Counted from the first letter of the stretch, positions 8,170-15,161 are shown. The stretch: DNA of 25,872 nt from Irpex lacteus (GCA_001986395.2 MQVO02000127.1:1-25872); one strand, 5' to 3'. The notes: generated by a model not told the origin, from the letters alone. Program-made: numbers and translations.

Positions 8170-9367
8170 CTAAGGCATAATATTAAATGCAATTAGAATA
8201 CTAGGTACAACTAGTACAAGTGCAATAGCTGGTGGTAGCATACCTGTCCAACAGAAAGTAATAAGTTGGTCAACTATTCTATTAACTAGTATAGAATATA
8301 AAGCCTTTCAACATAGACAGACTGCATGATATATAAAGTGACATCGTAGAAATAGCAATCGTTTGACTAATAAGGCATTAACCTTAATAGTTGCATGATA
8401 GGCATATGGGCCTGTACACGCATAAAGATCAATAGGGTTATACGGCTAGACACCGTAGACGTGGTAGTGTAGCACGGAACCATACAAAGGCAAAGCAACC
8501 CATACATGTCTTGATAGCTAGTACTAGTGCAGAAATAGAAATAGGTGTAGTATTGACAACTAGTAGAGGGAAACCGCTACCACCTAGGAATAGAGTAGCA
8601 GATAGAGCACTCATTAGTACAATAGAACAATCGCTAAATGATTAAAGTGTTTATTTATAGCCTTTGCTATAAGCTAGACCATATCTTTGTCTACCCTTTT
8701 ACATTTCTATGGCAAATAAAGAGGTTAAGAACATATGTTAATTGGTCGTTGAACCTGTTAACCAGGCAGAGTCTAATTTATTAATTTTAACTGTATTTCG
8801 TATATAAGACGATAGAGCATTACTACTCACCCAGAAAGAAAAGAACGAATGGCATAGCGCTATGTTCAGTCATAAATCCAGCTACTAGTTCACTTTCAGC
8901 TTCTGGTAGGTCATAGGGTGTACGATTAGTTTCCGCTAGTACACTAATGATAAAGAGTACAAACATAGGTAGTAGAGGTACAACAAACCACATAGGCATT
9001 TGTGCTTCAACAAGTGTCATTATGTTAAGTGAACCACCCTTGATTAGTACAGCTAGTACAGCAGAGCCTAGCACTAGTTAATATGAGATCATTTGAGCAG
9101 TTGAACGCATACCACCAAAGAAGGCATACTTTTCATTCGCAGACCAACCTGCGAGTAGAACACCATATACACCCATAGATGAAATGGCTAGGCTATATAG
9201 TACACCTAGTTCGATGTCAGCTACTACTGCTCCAGGTCCAAATGGAATAACAGCCCTTCCTAGTAGTGCAAAGGTCATTACAATAGATGGAGCTAGATAG
9301 TAGATAAAGGCATTAGCATTAGATGGTACAACTGTTTCCTTAACGATAAGCTTAAGAGCGTCAGCGA
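8170..9367 (-). CDS. nad1: NADH dehydrogenase subunit 1, last three exons (one internal TAA; 5' exon missing)
   Basis: Subunit 1 of complex I, at the quinone-binding junction of membrane and matrix arms. Visible coding begins at 9367 with [19 protein letters not shown]; the first 55 or so residues are not here. Exon B (9367-8825) has [30 protein letters not shown], and the [20 protein letters not shown] quinone-site motif. Exon C (8631-8452) has [18 protein letters not shown] and [12 protein letters not shown]. Exon D (8273-8170) has [14 protein letters not shown] and ends TAG. Both junctions restore codons in phase (Tyr as T|AT, Phe as T|TT). At 9080-9078 a TAA stands where the family has Glu (SYE). 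It may be an error, decay or a site of RNA change. GC-richer codon use matches cox3. Confidence 0.88.
8274..8451 (-). ncRNA. Miniature group I intron in nad1 (second within window), 178 nt
   Basis: 5' exon ends CTACGGT, intron ends AATAG, and the 3' exon starts TTGACCAAC. Removal joins RLR-F-DQL. Minus-strand AAACGATTGC and ATGCAGTCTG hold GATTGC (8355-8360) and GCAGTC (8320-8325), which pair as a P7-like helix with one G-U. No ORF. Confidence 0.68.
8632..8824 (-). ncRNA. Miniature group I intron in nad1 (first within window), 193 nt
   Basis: 5' exon ends GGTGAGT, the intron ends TTTAGCG, and the 3' exon starts ATTGTTCT, giving E-Y-C-S in phase. On the minus strand TTCAACGACCA (R) and AAAGATATGGTCT (S) closely follow the usual TTCAACGACTA and AAGATATAGTCC. 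The change GACTA to GACCA is matched by TAGTC to TGGTC (8743-8747 with 8677-8681). That covariation in P7 is strong support for group I. Confidence 0.8.
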
Positions 9368-9474
9368 CTATTACATTAAGGTCCCTTTTTTTATATTTTT
9401 TTTTATTAAAATAAAATTAAATTTTAATTAAAGTATTCTTTTTATTTTTTTAATAAAATAAATATTGTATTACT
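9368..9474 (-). ncRNA. 3' end of a larger nad1 intron, filled with AT-rich repeat
   Basis: The base before coding resumes is G (AATAG|TCGCTGAC), and the split Phe/TC phase fits a group I 3' splice site after an exon ending in T. The sequence behind it is AT-rich and contains the dispersed repeat at 9403-9433; no core elements remain. With the GIY-YIG remnant further upstream it looks like a collapsed intron. Confidence 0.45.
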
Positions 9475-9740
9475 CTTAATTTAGCTTTAGTTTCTTAACT
9501 ATGTTTCTTCCCTAAACAGCATCTCTCAATTTAATCTTAGTTTCTTCTGTATGTTTATATGTTTTACCGAATGCTGCCTCTCTTAATTTAGCTTTGGTTT
9601 CATCTTAACGATTAATAGCTATTTCTCTAATTTTCTCCATAGATTCAAGAGTATGTTTATAACCAAAAAGTGAACCCGCTACTTGTAAAATATTATACTC
9701 TGGCTTTAAAAGGTCTATATAATATTGTTCTCTTTCTATT
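9475..9740 (-). pseudogene. GIY-YIG homing endonuclease remnant with NUMOD3 repeats
   Basis: Minus-strand translation gives IEREQYYIDLLKPEYNILQV then AGSLFGYKHTLESMEKI, the typical end of a GIY-YIG nuclease domain. NUMOD3 DNA-binding motifs follow (DETKAKLREAAFGKTYKH, TEETKIKLRDAV). In-frame stops split the repeats, and the N-terminal catalytic part (GIY...YIG) is missing, cut at a truncated AT repeat (9744-9765). Such proteins spread group I introns. Placed upstream of the nad1 exons on the same strand, it was probably carried in a nad1 intron. Confidence 0.75.
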
Positions 9741-9774
9741 AACTTATTAAAATAAAATTAAATAAAATCTCCTG

Positions 9775-10036
9775 TGTAATTTATTTATTAAATATCTTCT
9801 TAAGTTTTAGTTAGAATTAATTATAATTCCCTCCTCTCATCTGAAGATAAATAACTATTTAAATTAGTTAATATTTTATTTTTAAATAAAAGTAGTAAAA
9901 TAAATTAGATTCTTTCTTAGCTCCCTTTTTATTTCTTTAATCTTACTCATCCCCCACATTGTCGGAGTTAAAATTATTAATTGTAGGAGTGTGCGAATTC
10001 AATAAATATTTATATTCTTATTTATTCTTTTTCTTT
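9775..10036. other. AT-rich spacer
   Basis: No gene recognised. It contains a half palindrome (TTAGTTAGAATTAATTATAATTCC, about 9806-9829) from the CCCC-end family, without its G/C ends. Confidence 0.5.
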
Positions 10037-10039
10037 CTT

Positions 10040-10283
10040 TAGTTAAATAAAGTAGTTGTCCCCGCCTTTTGTTTATTTAGGAATAGAGAATGATTTACAA
10101 AGTTTTCTAAGAGACATTGGAAGTAATAAGAAACTATCTTTAAATACTAAATTGATTCCATTATCTTTAACTTTTCTAGCTACTTTGCTAAATTTACCTT
10201 CAGATTTTTCAACCTCCAACTGTCTTTGTTTATCAACATTATTTATATTATTACTATTAGAATCTTTTTATTTAAAATTCTAA
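10040..10283 (-). pseudogene. dpo: Internal fragment of plasmid-type DNA polymerase
   Basis: Minus-strand frame: VDKQRQLEVEKSEGKFSKVA then VKDNGINLVFKDSFLLLPMS and LRKLCKSFSIPK. The F-KDS-x-x-LLPMSL-KL-x-x-F pattern is characteristic of the exonuclease-to-palm region of mitochondrial plasmid DNA polymerases (the SLYxLP-like motif before the polymerase domain). A TAA follows IPK at 10075-10073 and the frame then continues TKGGDNYF. It should belong downstream of the exonuclease I region that ends near 4288, so the gene has been cut up and its parts moved. Confidence 0.7.
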
Positions 10284-10289
10284 TAATTT

Positions 10290-10640
10290 AATTTTACCCT
10301 CCCTCCTAGATAATCACTCCCTAGACCTGTAAAGATATAACTTACTAGATAACCTGCAGTAAAAGACAGAATTGATAGAATAAACATAGGAATACCCTGG
10401 GTGCATCATGAGTATGTTCATAATTTGATCGAGTAGCTGAAGGTGTACTAAAGAAGACAAGGAGTAGCTGAAGGTGTACTAAAGAAGACAAGGAGTAGTA
10501 GACGGAATGAGTAAAAAGCTGTTAGACCTGCACTTAGTGTACCTAGCCAGAATACCCATTGTCCACTTAGTGTTTATTGACCAGCAGCTAGAAAGAGAAG
10601 GGCTTTGAAAAATGCATGCGTTACTAGAGGATAAAGAGCT
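10290..10640 (-). pseudogene. nad5: Second nad5-like copy, decayed, in GC-richer style
   Basis: Minus-strand frame begins LVTHAFFKALLFLAAG, matching the nad5 HAFFKALLFL motif. It then passes through a TAA straight into TLSGQWVFWLG and TLSAGLTAFYSFRLLLLVFF. The roughly 80 residues normally between these parts are gone. A 31-base tandem duplication (10431-10461, 10462-10492) shifts the frame. Skipping one unit gives STPSATRSNYEHTHDA, and a further shift gives IPMFILSILSFTAGYLVSYI before FTGLGSD. It uses CTA/CGT codons, unlike the intact nad5 at 22366-24411, so it is not a simple recent duplicate. It cannot encode a working subunit. Confidence 0.82.
10431..10492. repeat. 31-base tandem duplication within the nad5-like pseudogene
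   Basis: Two identical copies of GAGTAGCTGAAGGTGTACTA plus 11 more bases, back to back. A partial third start (GAGTAGTA) follows. Unit length is not a multiple of three. Confidence 0.9.
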
Positions 10641-10649
10641 AAAATTAAC

Positions 10650-11180
10650 TAACAAAAAACTAGTTATTTGGGTGTGGAAGCTGCATAACCATTGTCCCAG
10701 CTTGAGGGATTACATTTACACATTTACTATTAATATTAGCTATAATCACTACTATTCTTACTCTATTGAGGTTCGCATCACGCTCACTGTGTAGAACTCA
10801 TTATCTTTATTTACTTTTCTTTAAGTTATTACTACTCTTTAATTTAAAGATTATTTATTATTTATCGCTAAACTCCCTTTAAATTCTTTAATAAGAGAAT
10901 ATATTAGAGATAATCGTAGTTTAAATTATTCTTATTATATTAGATAAAATAAGAAGATAATAATAATTATTAATAAATTTAAATTAATTAATAAAAGAAT
11001 TATTTTTCATCATCATTTTCATTATTTATTTATTTATTCTAAAAATATTTATATTTAAAAAAGGGGGAAGTTATCTCTTACTACTCTATTATTCTCTATT
11101 ATTTATTATTATCTTATTCTCTTATTTTATTTTATGGGATTCTCCCTCCCCTTCAGGAGAATTATATTTATCTCATAATT
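10650..11180. other. AT-rich, low-complexity stretch
   Basis: Long runs of A/T with TTATTATT and TAATAAT simple repeats (10800-11150). A remnant arm AACAAAAAACTAGTTATTTGGG (10651-10672) belongs to the palindrome family. No gene recognised; the open frame at 10612-10794 overlaps the opposite-strand nad5 remnant and is not called. Confidence 0.5.
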
Positions 11181-11184
11181 AGGG

Positions 11185-11591
11185 AAAAAGGACAGACAAG
11201 CTTCTGAGTCAACAGGATGTGTGCACCGTACTCTTCTTTTAACAGAAAATACAAAAGGAAGAGGTATCTAAACTGATAAAAAAATATCTTTAGTGAAAAC
11301 TACACGAAGTTTTTCATCCTTTGCTCGATTTCCTTTAGAGGATTATGATTATGTTAGCCAGGGTGATGGTTATTTTAGTGAAGGTTGTTTAAAAATATGT
11401 ACAGATAATTTAACTAAGGATGAGGTAAATGGTTAGACCCCTATTCTCCTTTTTTTTTATAAAAAAAAAGGGCACAAAAGATTTTGTTTGTAGATGATGT
11501 GAGTAAAGCTAAAGATCAAAGAGAATACTATTCTCTTAATAAAAAAGATAGTGTTGAGGGACACCCTCAACATTGACCTTTGATAGAATAC
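11185..11591 (+). pseudogene. Unrecognised coding remnant, two pieces
   Basis: Piece 1 reads KDRQASESTGCVHRTLLLTE, passes a TAA at 11269-11271, and continues SLVKTTRSFSSFARFPLEDY and GDGYFSEGCLKICTDN to a TAG at 11434. Piece 2 follows a CCTTTTTTTTTTAT/AAAAAAAAAGG hairpin and reads AQKILFVDDVSKAKDQREYY to PQHWPLIEY with one TGA as Trp. Composition is protein-like. It could come from a plasmid gene, but I do not recognise it. Confidence 0.4.
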
Positions 11592-11635
11592 TAAAGAAAA
11601 GAACTTATTAAAATAAAATTAAATTTTAATTAAAG
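11588..11635 (+). repeat. 48-base dispersed repeat, copy 2
   Basis: Identical to 5993-6040. It is followed at once by CCCGGGATAATTAATTATAAC and TAGT, a piece shared with the palindromic elements at 3458-3544 and 3670-3734. The two repeat families are thus joined here. Confidence 0.85.
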
Positions 11636-11639
11636 AATC

Positions 11640-12211
11640 CCGGGATAATTAATTATAACTAGTGCAGATATTATTATTAATAGTAACTCTTTCTTCTTTT
11701 CTCTTGAGTTCGCACCCGCTCATTTATAGAACTAACTCCGATAAATTTATTATTTAATAGATAATTCTCTCTTTGATCTTTAGCCTTACACATTGTTTAT
11801 TATTCTTTATCACTACTCATTATTATTTAATTGTGAGAGTTCAAAGACTTTTGTATCTCTCTTATCTTTTAACTTTACCCATTAGTAATCTTTGGAAAGT
11901 TCAAATTATTATTTTAATGAGCGAATGCAATAAATTATAATAAGGGTAAACTTTTATTTTGATCGAGGGAGCGAGGTTACACAATGGAATTACTCATTAT
12001 TATTGAAATTACTATTTTCTCTCTTTAGTATTAAATAAATTTATAGTTCTTATTGTTATTACTATTATAATCTTTAATATTATTATTATTTTATTTAAAG
12101 ATGGTACATGCTCACTAATTAAAATTTAATTTAATTAAATTTTAATAATACCCACAATATATTCTAGATATTGCTTGTGAATCAGTAAATCATAAAATAA
12201 AAATTTATTAA
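11640..12211. other. AT-rich spacer with repeat copies
   Basis: No gene recognised. It holds a CCCGGGATAATTAATT unit at its start and the inner AAATTTAATT palindrome of the long element at 12119-12151, here without the outer CCCC/GGGG arms. Confidence 0.5.
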
Positions 12212-12290
12212 ATAGGTTAACTGGCTTAGGTGAGTCAACAACGTAGCTGTTAACGATTGATAGAATAGAGTTACTCTTTAGTACTCGCAT
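12212..12290 (-). CDS. cob: Apocytochrome b, exon 1 only
   Basis: Cytochrome b is the haem-bearing core of complex III. ATG at 12290 opens MRVLKSNSILSIVNSYVVDS then PKPVNL, which matches the start of cob (usual form: K-S-x-P-L-L-x-L-V-N-S-Y-x-x-D-S-P). The exon ends AACCTAT, a T as group I exons require, and what follows (TTAATAAATTTTTATTTT) is not cob. A cob internal exon exists at 15892-16084 but on the opposite strand, so this exon is displaced, trans-spliced, or part of a broken copy. Codons (CGA, CTA, GTT) match the GC-richer set. Confidence 0.75.
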
Positions 12291-12429
12291 AGTCTTCGTA
12301 AACAAAAAATTAGTCTTATAGTCTTTACCCGTAGGCTTTAATTTCAATTAGCTATTAATGGAAAGGGTGATACTGAAGGCTTAGCTAGCTGCTTCTACAG
12401 AATAAAAAGATATTTAAATTGAGGAGAAA

Positions 12430-12450
12430 GAATTCTAACTAGTTTTTTGG
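12430..12450. repeat. Half palindromic element
   Basis: GAATTCTAACTAGTTTTTTGG, the right half of the element, four bases before the first tRNA-like sequence. The left half is missing. Confidence 0.7.
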
Positions 12451-12454
12451 TACT

Positions 12455-12524
12455 GTCAGTGTAGTTTAAAGGTAAAACTAAAATTATAAAATATTTAAAT
12501 GTCAGTTCGATTCTGACCACTAGC
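12455..12524 (+). tRNA. tRNA-like sequence, anticodon unclear (probably decayed)
   Basis: D-arm GTTT/AAAC with GGT in the loop and a perfect T-arm (GTCAG TTCGATT CTGAC) are present. The acceptor GTCAGTG/CACTAGC pairs at all but one position. The anticodon arm, AAAAT-TATAAAA-TATTT, pairs poorly and lacks U33, so no amino acid is assigned. Confidence 0.5.
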
Positions 12525-12525
12525 T

Positions 12526-12598
12526 GATCTTATGAATTTAATGGTAAAATACAGGGCTTGCCAGTTCTGAAATGCCAGTTCAAGTCTGGCTAAGATTA
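12526..12598 (+). tRNA. tRNA with irregular anticodon loop: Ala(UGC) or Gly(GCC)
   Basis: Acceptor GATCTTA/TAAGATT, discriminator A, D-arm ATTT/AAAT and T-arm GCCAG/CTGGC are all good. The anticodon stem CAGGG/TTCTG leaves an eight-base loop, CTTGCCAG, so the anticodon can be read as TGC or GCC. It follows the previous tRNA-like element by one base, and both are on the plus strand, opposite to the other tRNAs. Confidence 0.6.
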
Positions 12599-12652
12599 TT
12601 AATTTGTTAAATATATTTAAAATAAATAATAAAAAGGTGGATTACCTGTACT

Positions 12653-12872
12653 CTATTCCTTGTTAAAGAAATTTATTAAAGGGAAAGGTAGTGTCACTGG
12701 AGATATTCCTTCTAGAATCTTGAATTCCTCTTCAGTAAGACTGATACCGTGGATAGCTAGTACACTATTCAGTACTGTGAGGTCTGTAGGATTCTCACTA
12801 GCTAGATGTAAATAAATGAGATAACTAAAGAAATTTATCTTTAATTCTAGATTATTCCTCTTTTTAAAAACA
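12653..12872 (-). pseudogene. Unrecognised coding remnant
   Basis: Open minus-strand frame with no start codon: LELKINFFSYLIYLHLASEN, then PTDLTVLNSVLAIHGISLTE, then EEFKILEGISPVTLPFPL and INFFNKE before TAG. Codon use (CTA, CAC, ATC) resembles the GC-richer genes. It reads like real protein, perhaps an intron or plasmid ORF tail, but I cannot name it. Confidence 0.4.
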
Positions 12873-12909
12873 GAGTATTTAAATTAAACTAAACATCCCC
12901 TAAAAACAC

Positions 12910-12933
12910 AACTCAAGTGAAAGGGGGAAGATT
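12910..12933 (+). repeat. 24-base repeat, copy 1
   Basis: AACTCAAGTGAAAGGGGGAAGATT occurs here and again at 21895-21918. Both sit in AT-rich spacer. Confidence 0.8.
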
Positions 12934-13046
12934 AAGATACTAAAGAAATAAAATAAATTGAATAAAGATAATAATTATAATCGAGAGCTCCTTAAAGAAA
13001 AATATAAAAAGTAAATAAGAATAGTCTGATAAATTCTTGAATAAAT

Positions 13047-13095
13047 CCCCAAAAAACTAGGAATTAGAATTAATTCTAACTAGTTTTTTTGGGGG
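13047..13095. repeat. Palindromic element (49 bases)
   Basis: CCCCAAAAAACTAGGAATTA pairs with TAATTCTAACTAGTTTTTTT and GGGGG. Nearly perfect hairpin with an AGAATTAATTCT core. It lies in spacer upstream of the tRNA-Phe/Ile pair. Confidence 0.85.
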
Positions 13096-13162
13096 AGGGA
13101 TATTAATAAAATAATATTAAAAGATAAAATATAAGAAATACTCTTATTAATATAAATAGATT

Positions 13163-13210
13163 TAATTAAATAATAAGTAACTAAAATAATAATTAAATAA
13201 TTAAATATTT
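13163..13210. repeat. 48-base inverted repeat, left arm
   Basis: Exact reverse complement of 13638-13685. The two arms enclose tRNA-Phe and tRNA-Ile. Sequence is AT-rich (TAATTAAATAATAAGTAACT...). Confidence 0.85.
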
Positions 13211-13213
13211 TTT

Positions 13214-13257
13214 AAATTTAAAAACAAAAAATAAAAAATATAAATAAAAGAATAGGG
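13214..13257 (+). repeat. 44-base direct repeat, copy 1
   Basis: AAATTTAAAAACAAAAAATA...AATAGGG, identical to 13755-13798. Its last two bases overlap the 3' end of tRNA-Phe, so the second copy may have been made from this junction. Confidence 0.8.
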
Positions 13258-13329
13258 TCCCCAAAAAGACTTGAACTTTTATCAATAAAGCTTCAATTTA
13301 TTGCTCTAACCAAATTAAGCTATGGGAAC
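13256..13329 (-). tRNA. trnF(gaa): tRNA-Phe(GAA)
   Basis: Reverse-strand cloverleaf: acceptor GTTCCCA/TGGGGAC, anticodon stem ATAAA/TTTAT with loop TTGAAGC (anticodon GAA), T-stem AAAAG/CTTTT. The discriminator is C where A is usual. Two bases separate it from tRNA-Ile. Confidence 0.88.
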
Positions 13330-13331
13330 TT

Positions 13332-13404
13332 TAAGTCTAAGATGGATCGAACATCTATTGCCTCCTTATCAAGGAGATATTTTAAACCATTAAATAATAG
13401 ACTT
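13332..13404 (-). tRNA. trnI(gau): tRNA-Ile(GAU)
   Basis: Reverse-strand cloverleaf of 73 nt: acceptor AAGTCTA/TAGACTT fully paired, anticodon stem TCTCC/GGAGG with loop TTGATAA (anticodon GAT), T-stem GATG/CATC with loop TTCGATC. Discriminator A. Probably co-transcribed with tRNA-Phe. Confidence 0.9.
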
Positions 13405-13637
13405 ATTTATATTATAATTTAGTTATTAATAATCTCACGATTTGTAACTGTAAAAGATATGGTAAAATTACTCATGAAACTAATACTAATAAGGCGAATA
13501 AGATTATATAACCGTAAAATAATTGATTTAAAAAGAAAAATGGTATTAATCCCCCAAATTTATTATAAATTTAATTTAATTAAAAGTTATTTATCCCTTA
13601 ATATAAGGAATAGATTTATAGAACTTTAAAATTTTAT

Positions 13638-13685
13638 AAATATTTAATTATTTAATTATTATTTTAGTTACTTATTATTTAATTA
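13638..13685. repeat. 48-base inverted repeat, right arm
   Basis: Exact reverse complement of 13163-13210; see the left arm. The 427 bases between hold the two tRNAs. Confidence 0.85.
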
Positions 13686-13754
13686 TTTTTATATATCTAA
13701 ATAAAAAAAGTATTTAATTATATAAGAGAGTATAAATTTTATTTTCTTAAACAT

Positions 13755-13798
13755 AAATTTAAAAACAAAAAATAAAAAATATAAATAAAAGAATAGGG
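13755..13798 (+). repeat. 44-base direct repeat, copy 2
   Basis: Identical to 13214-13257, here without a tRNA behind it. Confidence 0.8.
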
Positions 13799-14311
13799 GA
13801 GGGAGAATCTTTAAATTTATTTAGAGATTATTCCTTCTCTATTGGATTAAGTTTATATGTATAATATTATAGAGAATTATAAAAAGAAAAATTTTTACAA
13901 TAAAAGTAAACCTAGGAAGAAAAATAATTTTTAATTTAACTAAATAAAATTATCATAAATATAATAATAGTTTATAGGTGTTATGAACAACAGTGTTTAA
14001 TTTTTAGCTGTAGGTTGTTTTTATTCAAGATTATATTAGGCGCAGTTGTAAATAACCCTAAACAGCTTAGTTTATTAAAAATTAGGTAGTTATATTCAAT
14101 AGTGTTTATTGTTATTAAATCAATAGGGTGGAAAAGTTTTTACTTGAATCCTTTTTTATTTATAAAAAAAAAGGGGAGAACAATAGTTTATAATTTTAAC
14201 CTAATTAGTTATACAATATTTATAATTATCGGGTTATTATGGTTATAGCAATATTAATAGTAAGGGGGTACACACTTATTCAGAGGGAGGCTTATTTTTA
14301 AGGAGATGATA

Positions 14312-14350
14312 GCCACCGTCGGATGCGAGGCCTCCGAAGGCGGCATCAGG
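14312..14350. repeat. GC cluster
   Basis: GCCACCGTCGGATGCGAGGC followed by CTCCGAAGGCGGC: GCC/GGC and CCG/CGG arms can fold on themselves. GC clusters of this kind occur in fungal mtDNA spacers. No second copy is seen in the window. Confidence 0.5.
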
Positions 14351-14789
14351 CAGGAGATTATCTAACAGGATAGTAGTGGATAATCACTTTTGACTACTTT
14401 TTAAAATAATTTACTTTATAGTAATCAAACAATGAATTTAACTTTAATACTTTTTTTAATAGGAAGAAAAATAATTTTTAATTTTAAAAGATCGCAATTA
14501 TCGTAAGCAATTATAGGAGTAACCACCACCTGTTTATTTTGTAGGTTAATTATATTTTTATTGAAGAATGTTTTTGTAACTTTTTATATTTAATTAAATT
14601 AATGCCGATACAACTTAGTGCAGGTCTCCTTAAATAACCCTACTCCTCATTTACTATTCATCTTTGTTTATAATGAAATTTGTACTTTAACCTGCAGAAT
14701 GGCCTTTTATCACCCTGCAAATCTCATCCTCAGGTTGAGATTAATTAAAGGTTATAATTATTTCTACAAAAATAATAGAAATTATTAGT

Positions 14790-15050
14790 TTTTTGTTTAG
14801 TTCAGTTTCTCAAGCTGCAGTTTATCTTTTAGCTGTTTTTAGTAACAGTATACAAGCTAACCCAAAAAACTAGGAATTAGAAATAATTCTAACTAGTTTT
14901 TTTGGGGGAAGGTGCTATTAACTTAGGATTAGCTAAAGGACTAGTTTCACCTGGACTATTTATTTGTGCAGGAGGTGTATTATATGATAGTTCTCAAACA
15001 AGAGTAATATCTTTCTACAGAGGAGTTACTCAAGTAATAGAAAAGAAAAG
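14790..15050 (+). pseudogene. nad4: nad4 internal fragment interrupted by a palindromic element
   Basis: NADH dehydrogenase subunit 4 is an antiporter-like membrane subunit of complex I. The plus-strand frame reads FSSVSQAAVYLLAVFSNSIQ up to 14855. After the palindrome (14861-14908) it resumes EGAINLGLAKGLVSPGLFIC then AGGVLYDSSQTRVISFYRGV and TQV. The family has SNTIQGIEGAI here, so the element sits exactly within the GIE codons and has displaced about five bases; its net length is not a multiple of three. Beyond TQV the similarity ends in EKKRINLCPEAIK. AGA and TTA codons tie it to the AT-rich set. Only about 70 of nearly 500 residues remain, so a whole nad4 should lie elsewhere. Confidence 0.8.
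14861..14908. repeat. Palindromic element inside nad4 (48 bases)
   Basis: CCCAAAAAACTAGGAATTAG and AAATAATTCTAACTAGTTTT then TTTGGGGG. Nearly identical to 16769-16815. It lies between two in-order nad4 segments and introduces stops. Confidence 0.87.
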
Positions 15051-15161
15051 AATTAACTTGTGCCCTGAAGCAATAAAAGTAAACCTAGTCCTCCCCCTCC
15101 TTTTTAATTTAACTAAATAAAATTAATATTGGAGGGATATTTTAAATTTTGGTTATATCTT

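Larger units (their letters stand above)
13405..14789. other. Long AT-rich stretch with a GC cluster, no gene recognised
   Basis: I found no coding frame, tRNA or conserved rRNA block in this 1.4 kb. It includes the right arm of the inverted repeat (13638-13685), the second 44-base repeat (13755-13798), a CCTTTTTT/AAAAAAAAAGG hairpin near 14150, and an isolated GC-rich patch at 14312-14350. A structural RNA such as mitochondrial RNase P RNA is conceivable but not supported by motifs I can see. Confidence 0.45.

Noticed and set aside
8823..9278. nad1 and cox3 pieces read as simple pseudogene fragments
   Set aside because: The breaks coincide with group I-like boundaries, phases match, and the missing C-terminal exon of cox3 (VDVVWLSLYLS) lies downstream, so introns explain them better.
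10056..10283. 75-residue plus-strand ORF
   Set aside because: The minus strand here encodes a recognisable DNA polymerase fragment (KDSFLLLPMSLRKL), so this is its shadow.
6188..13404. tRNA-Pro anticodon first read as TTT or TTG (Lys or Gln)
   Set aside because: Counting back from the T-arm gives a fully paired stem CCCGT/ATGGG with loop TTTGGGT, so the anticodon is TGG.
9480..13800. CRISPR array from the repeated short units
   Set aside because: Repeats are dispersed or single pairs with unequal spacing and no cas genes; the context is mitochondrial.
13405..14789. rRNA (rns or rnl) in the long AT-rich stretch
   Set aside because: None of the universally conserved rRNA blocks I looked for were found here or elsewhere in the window.
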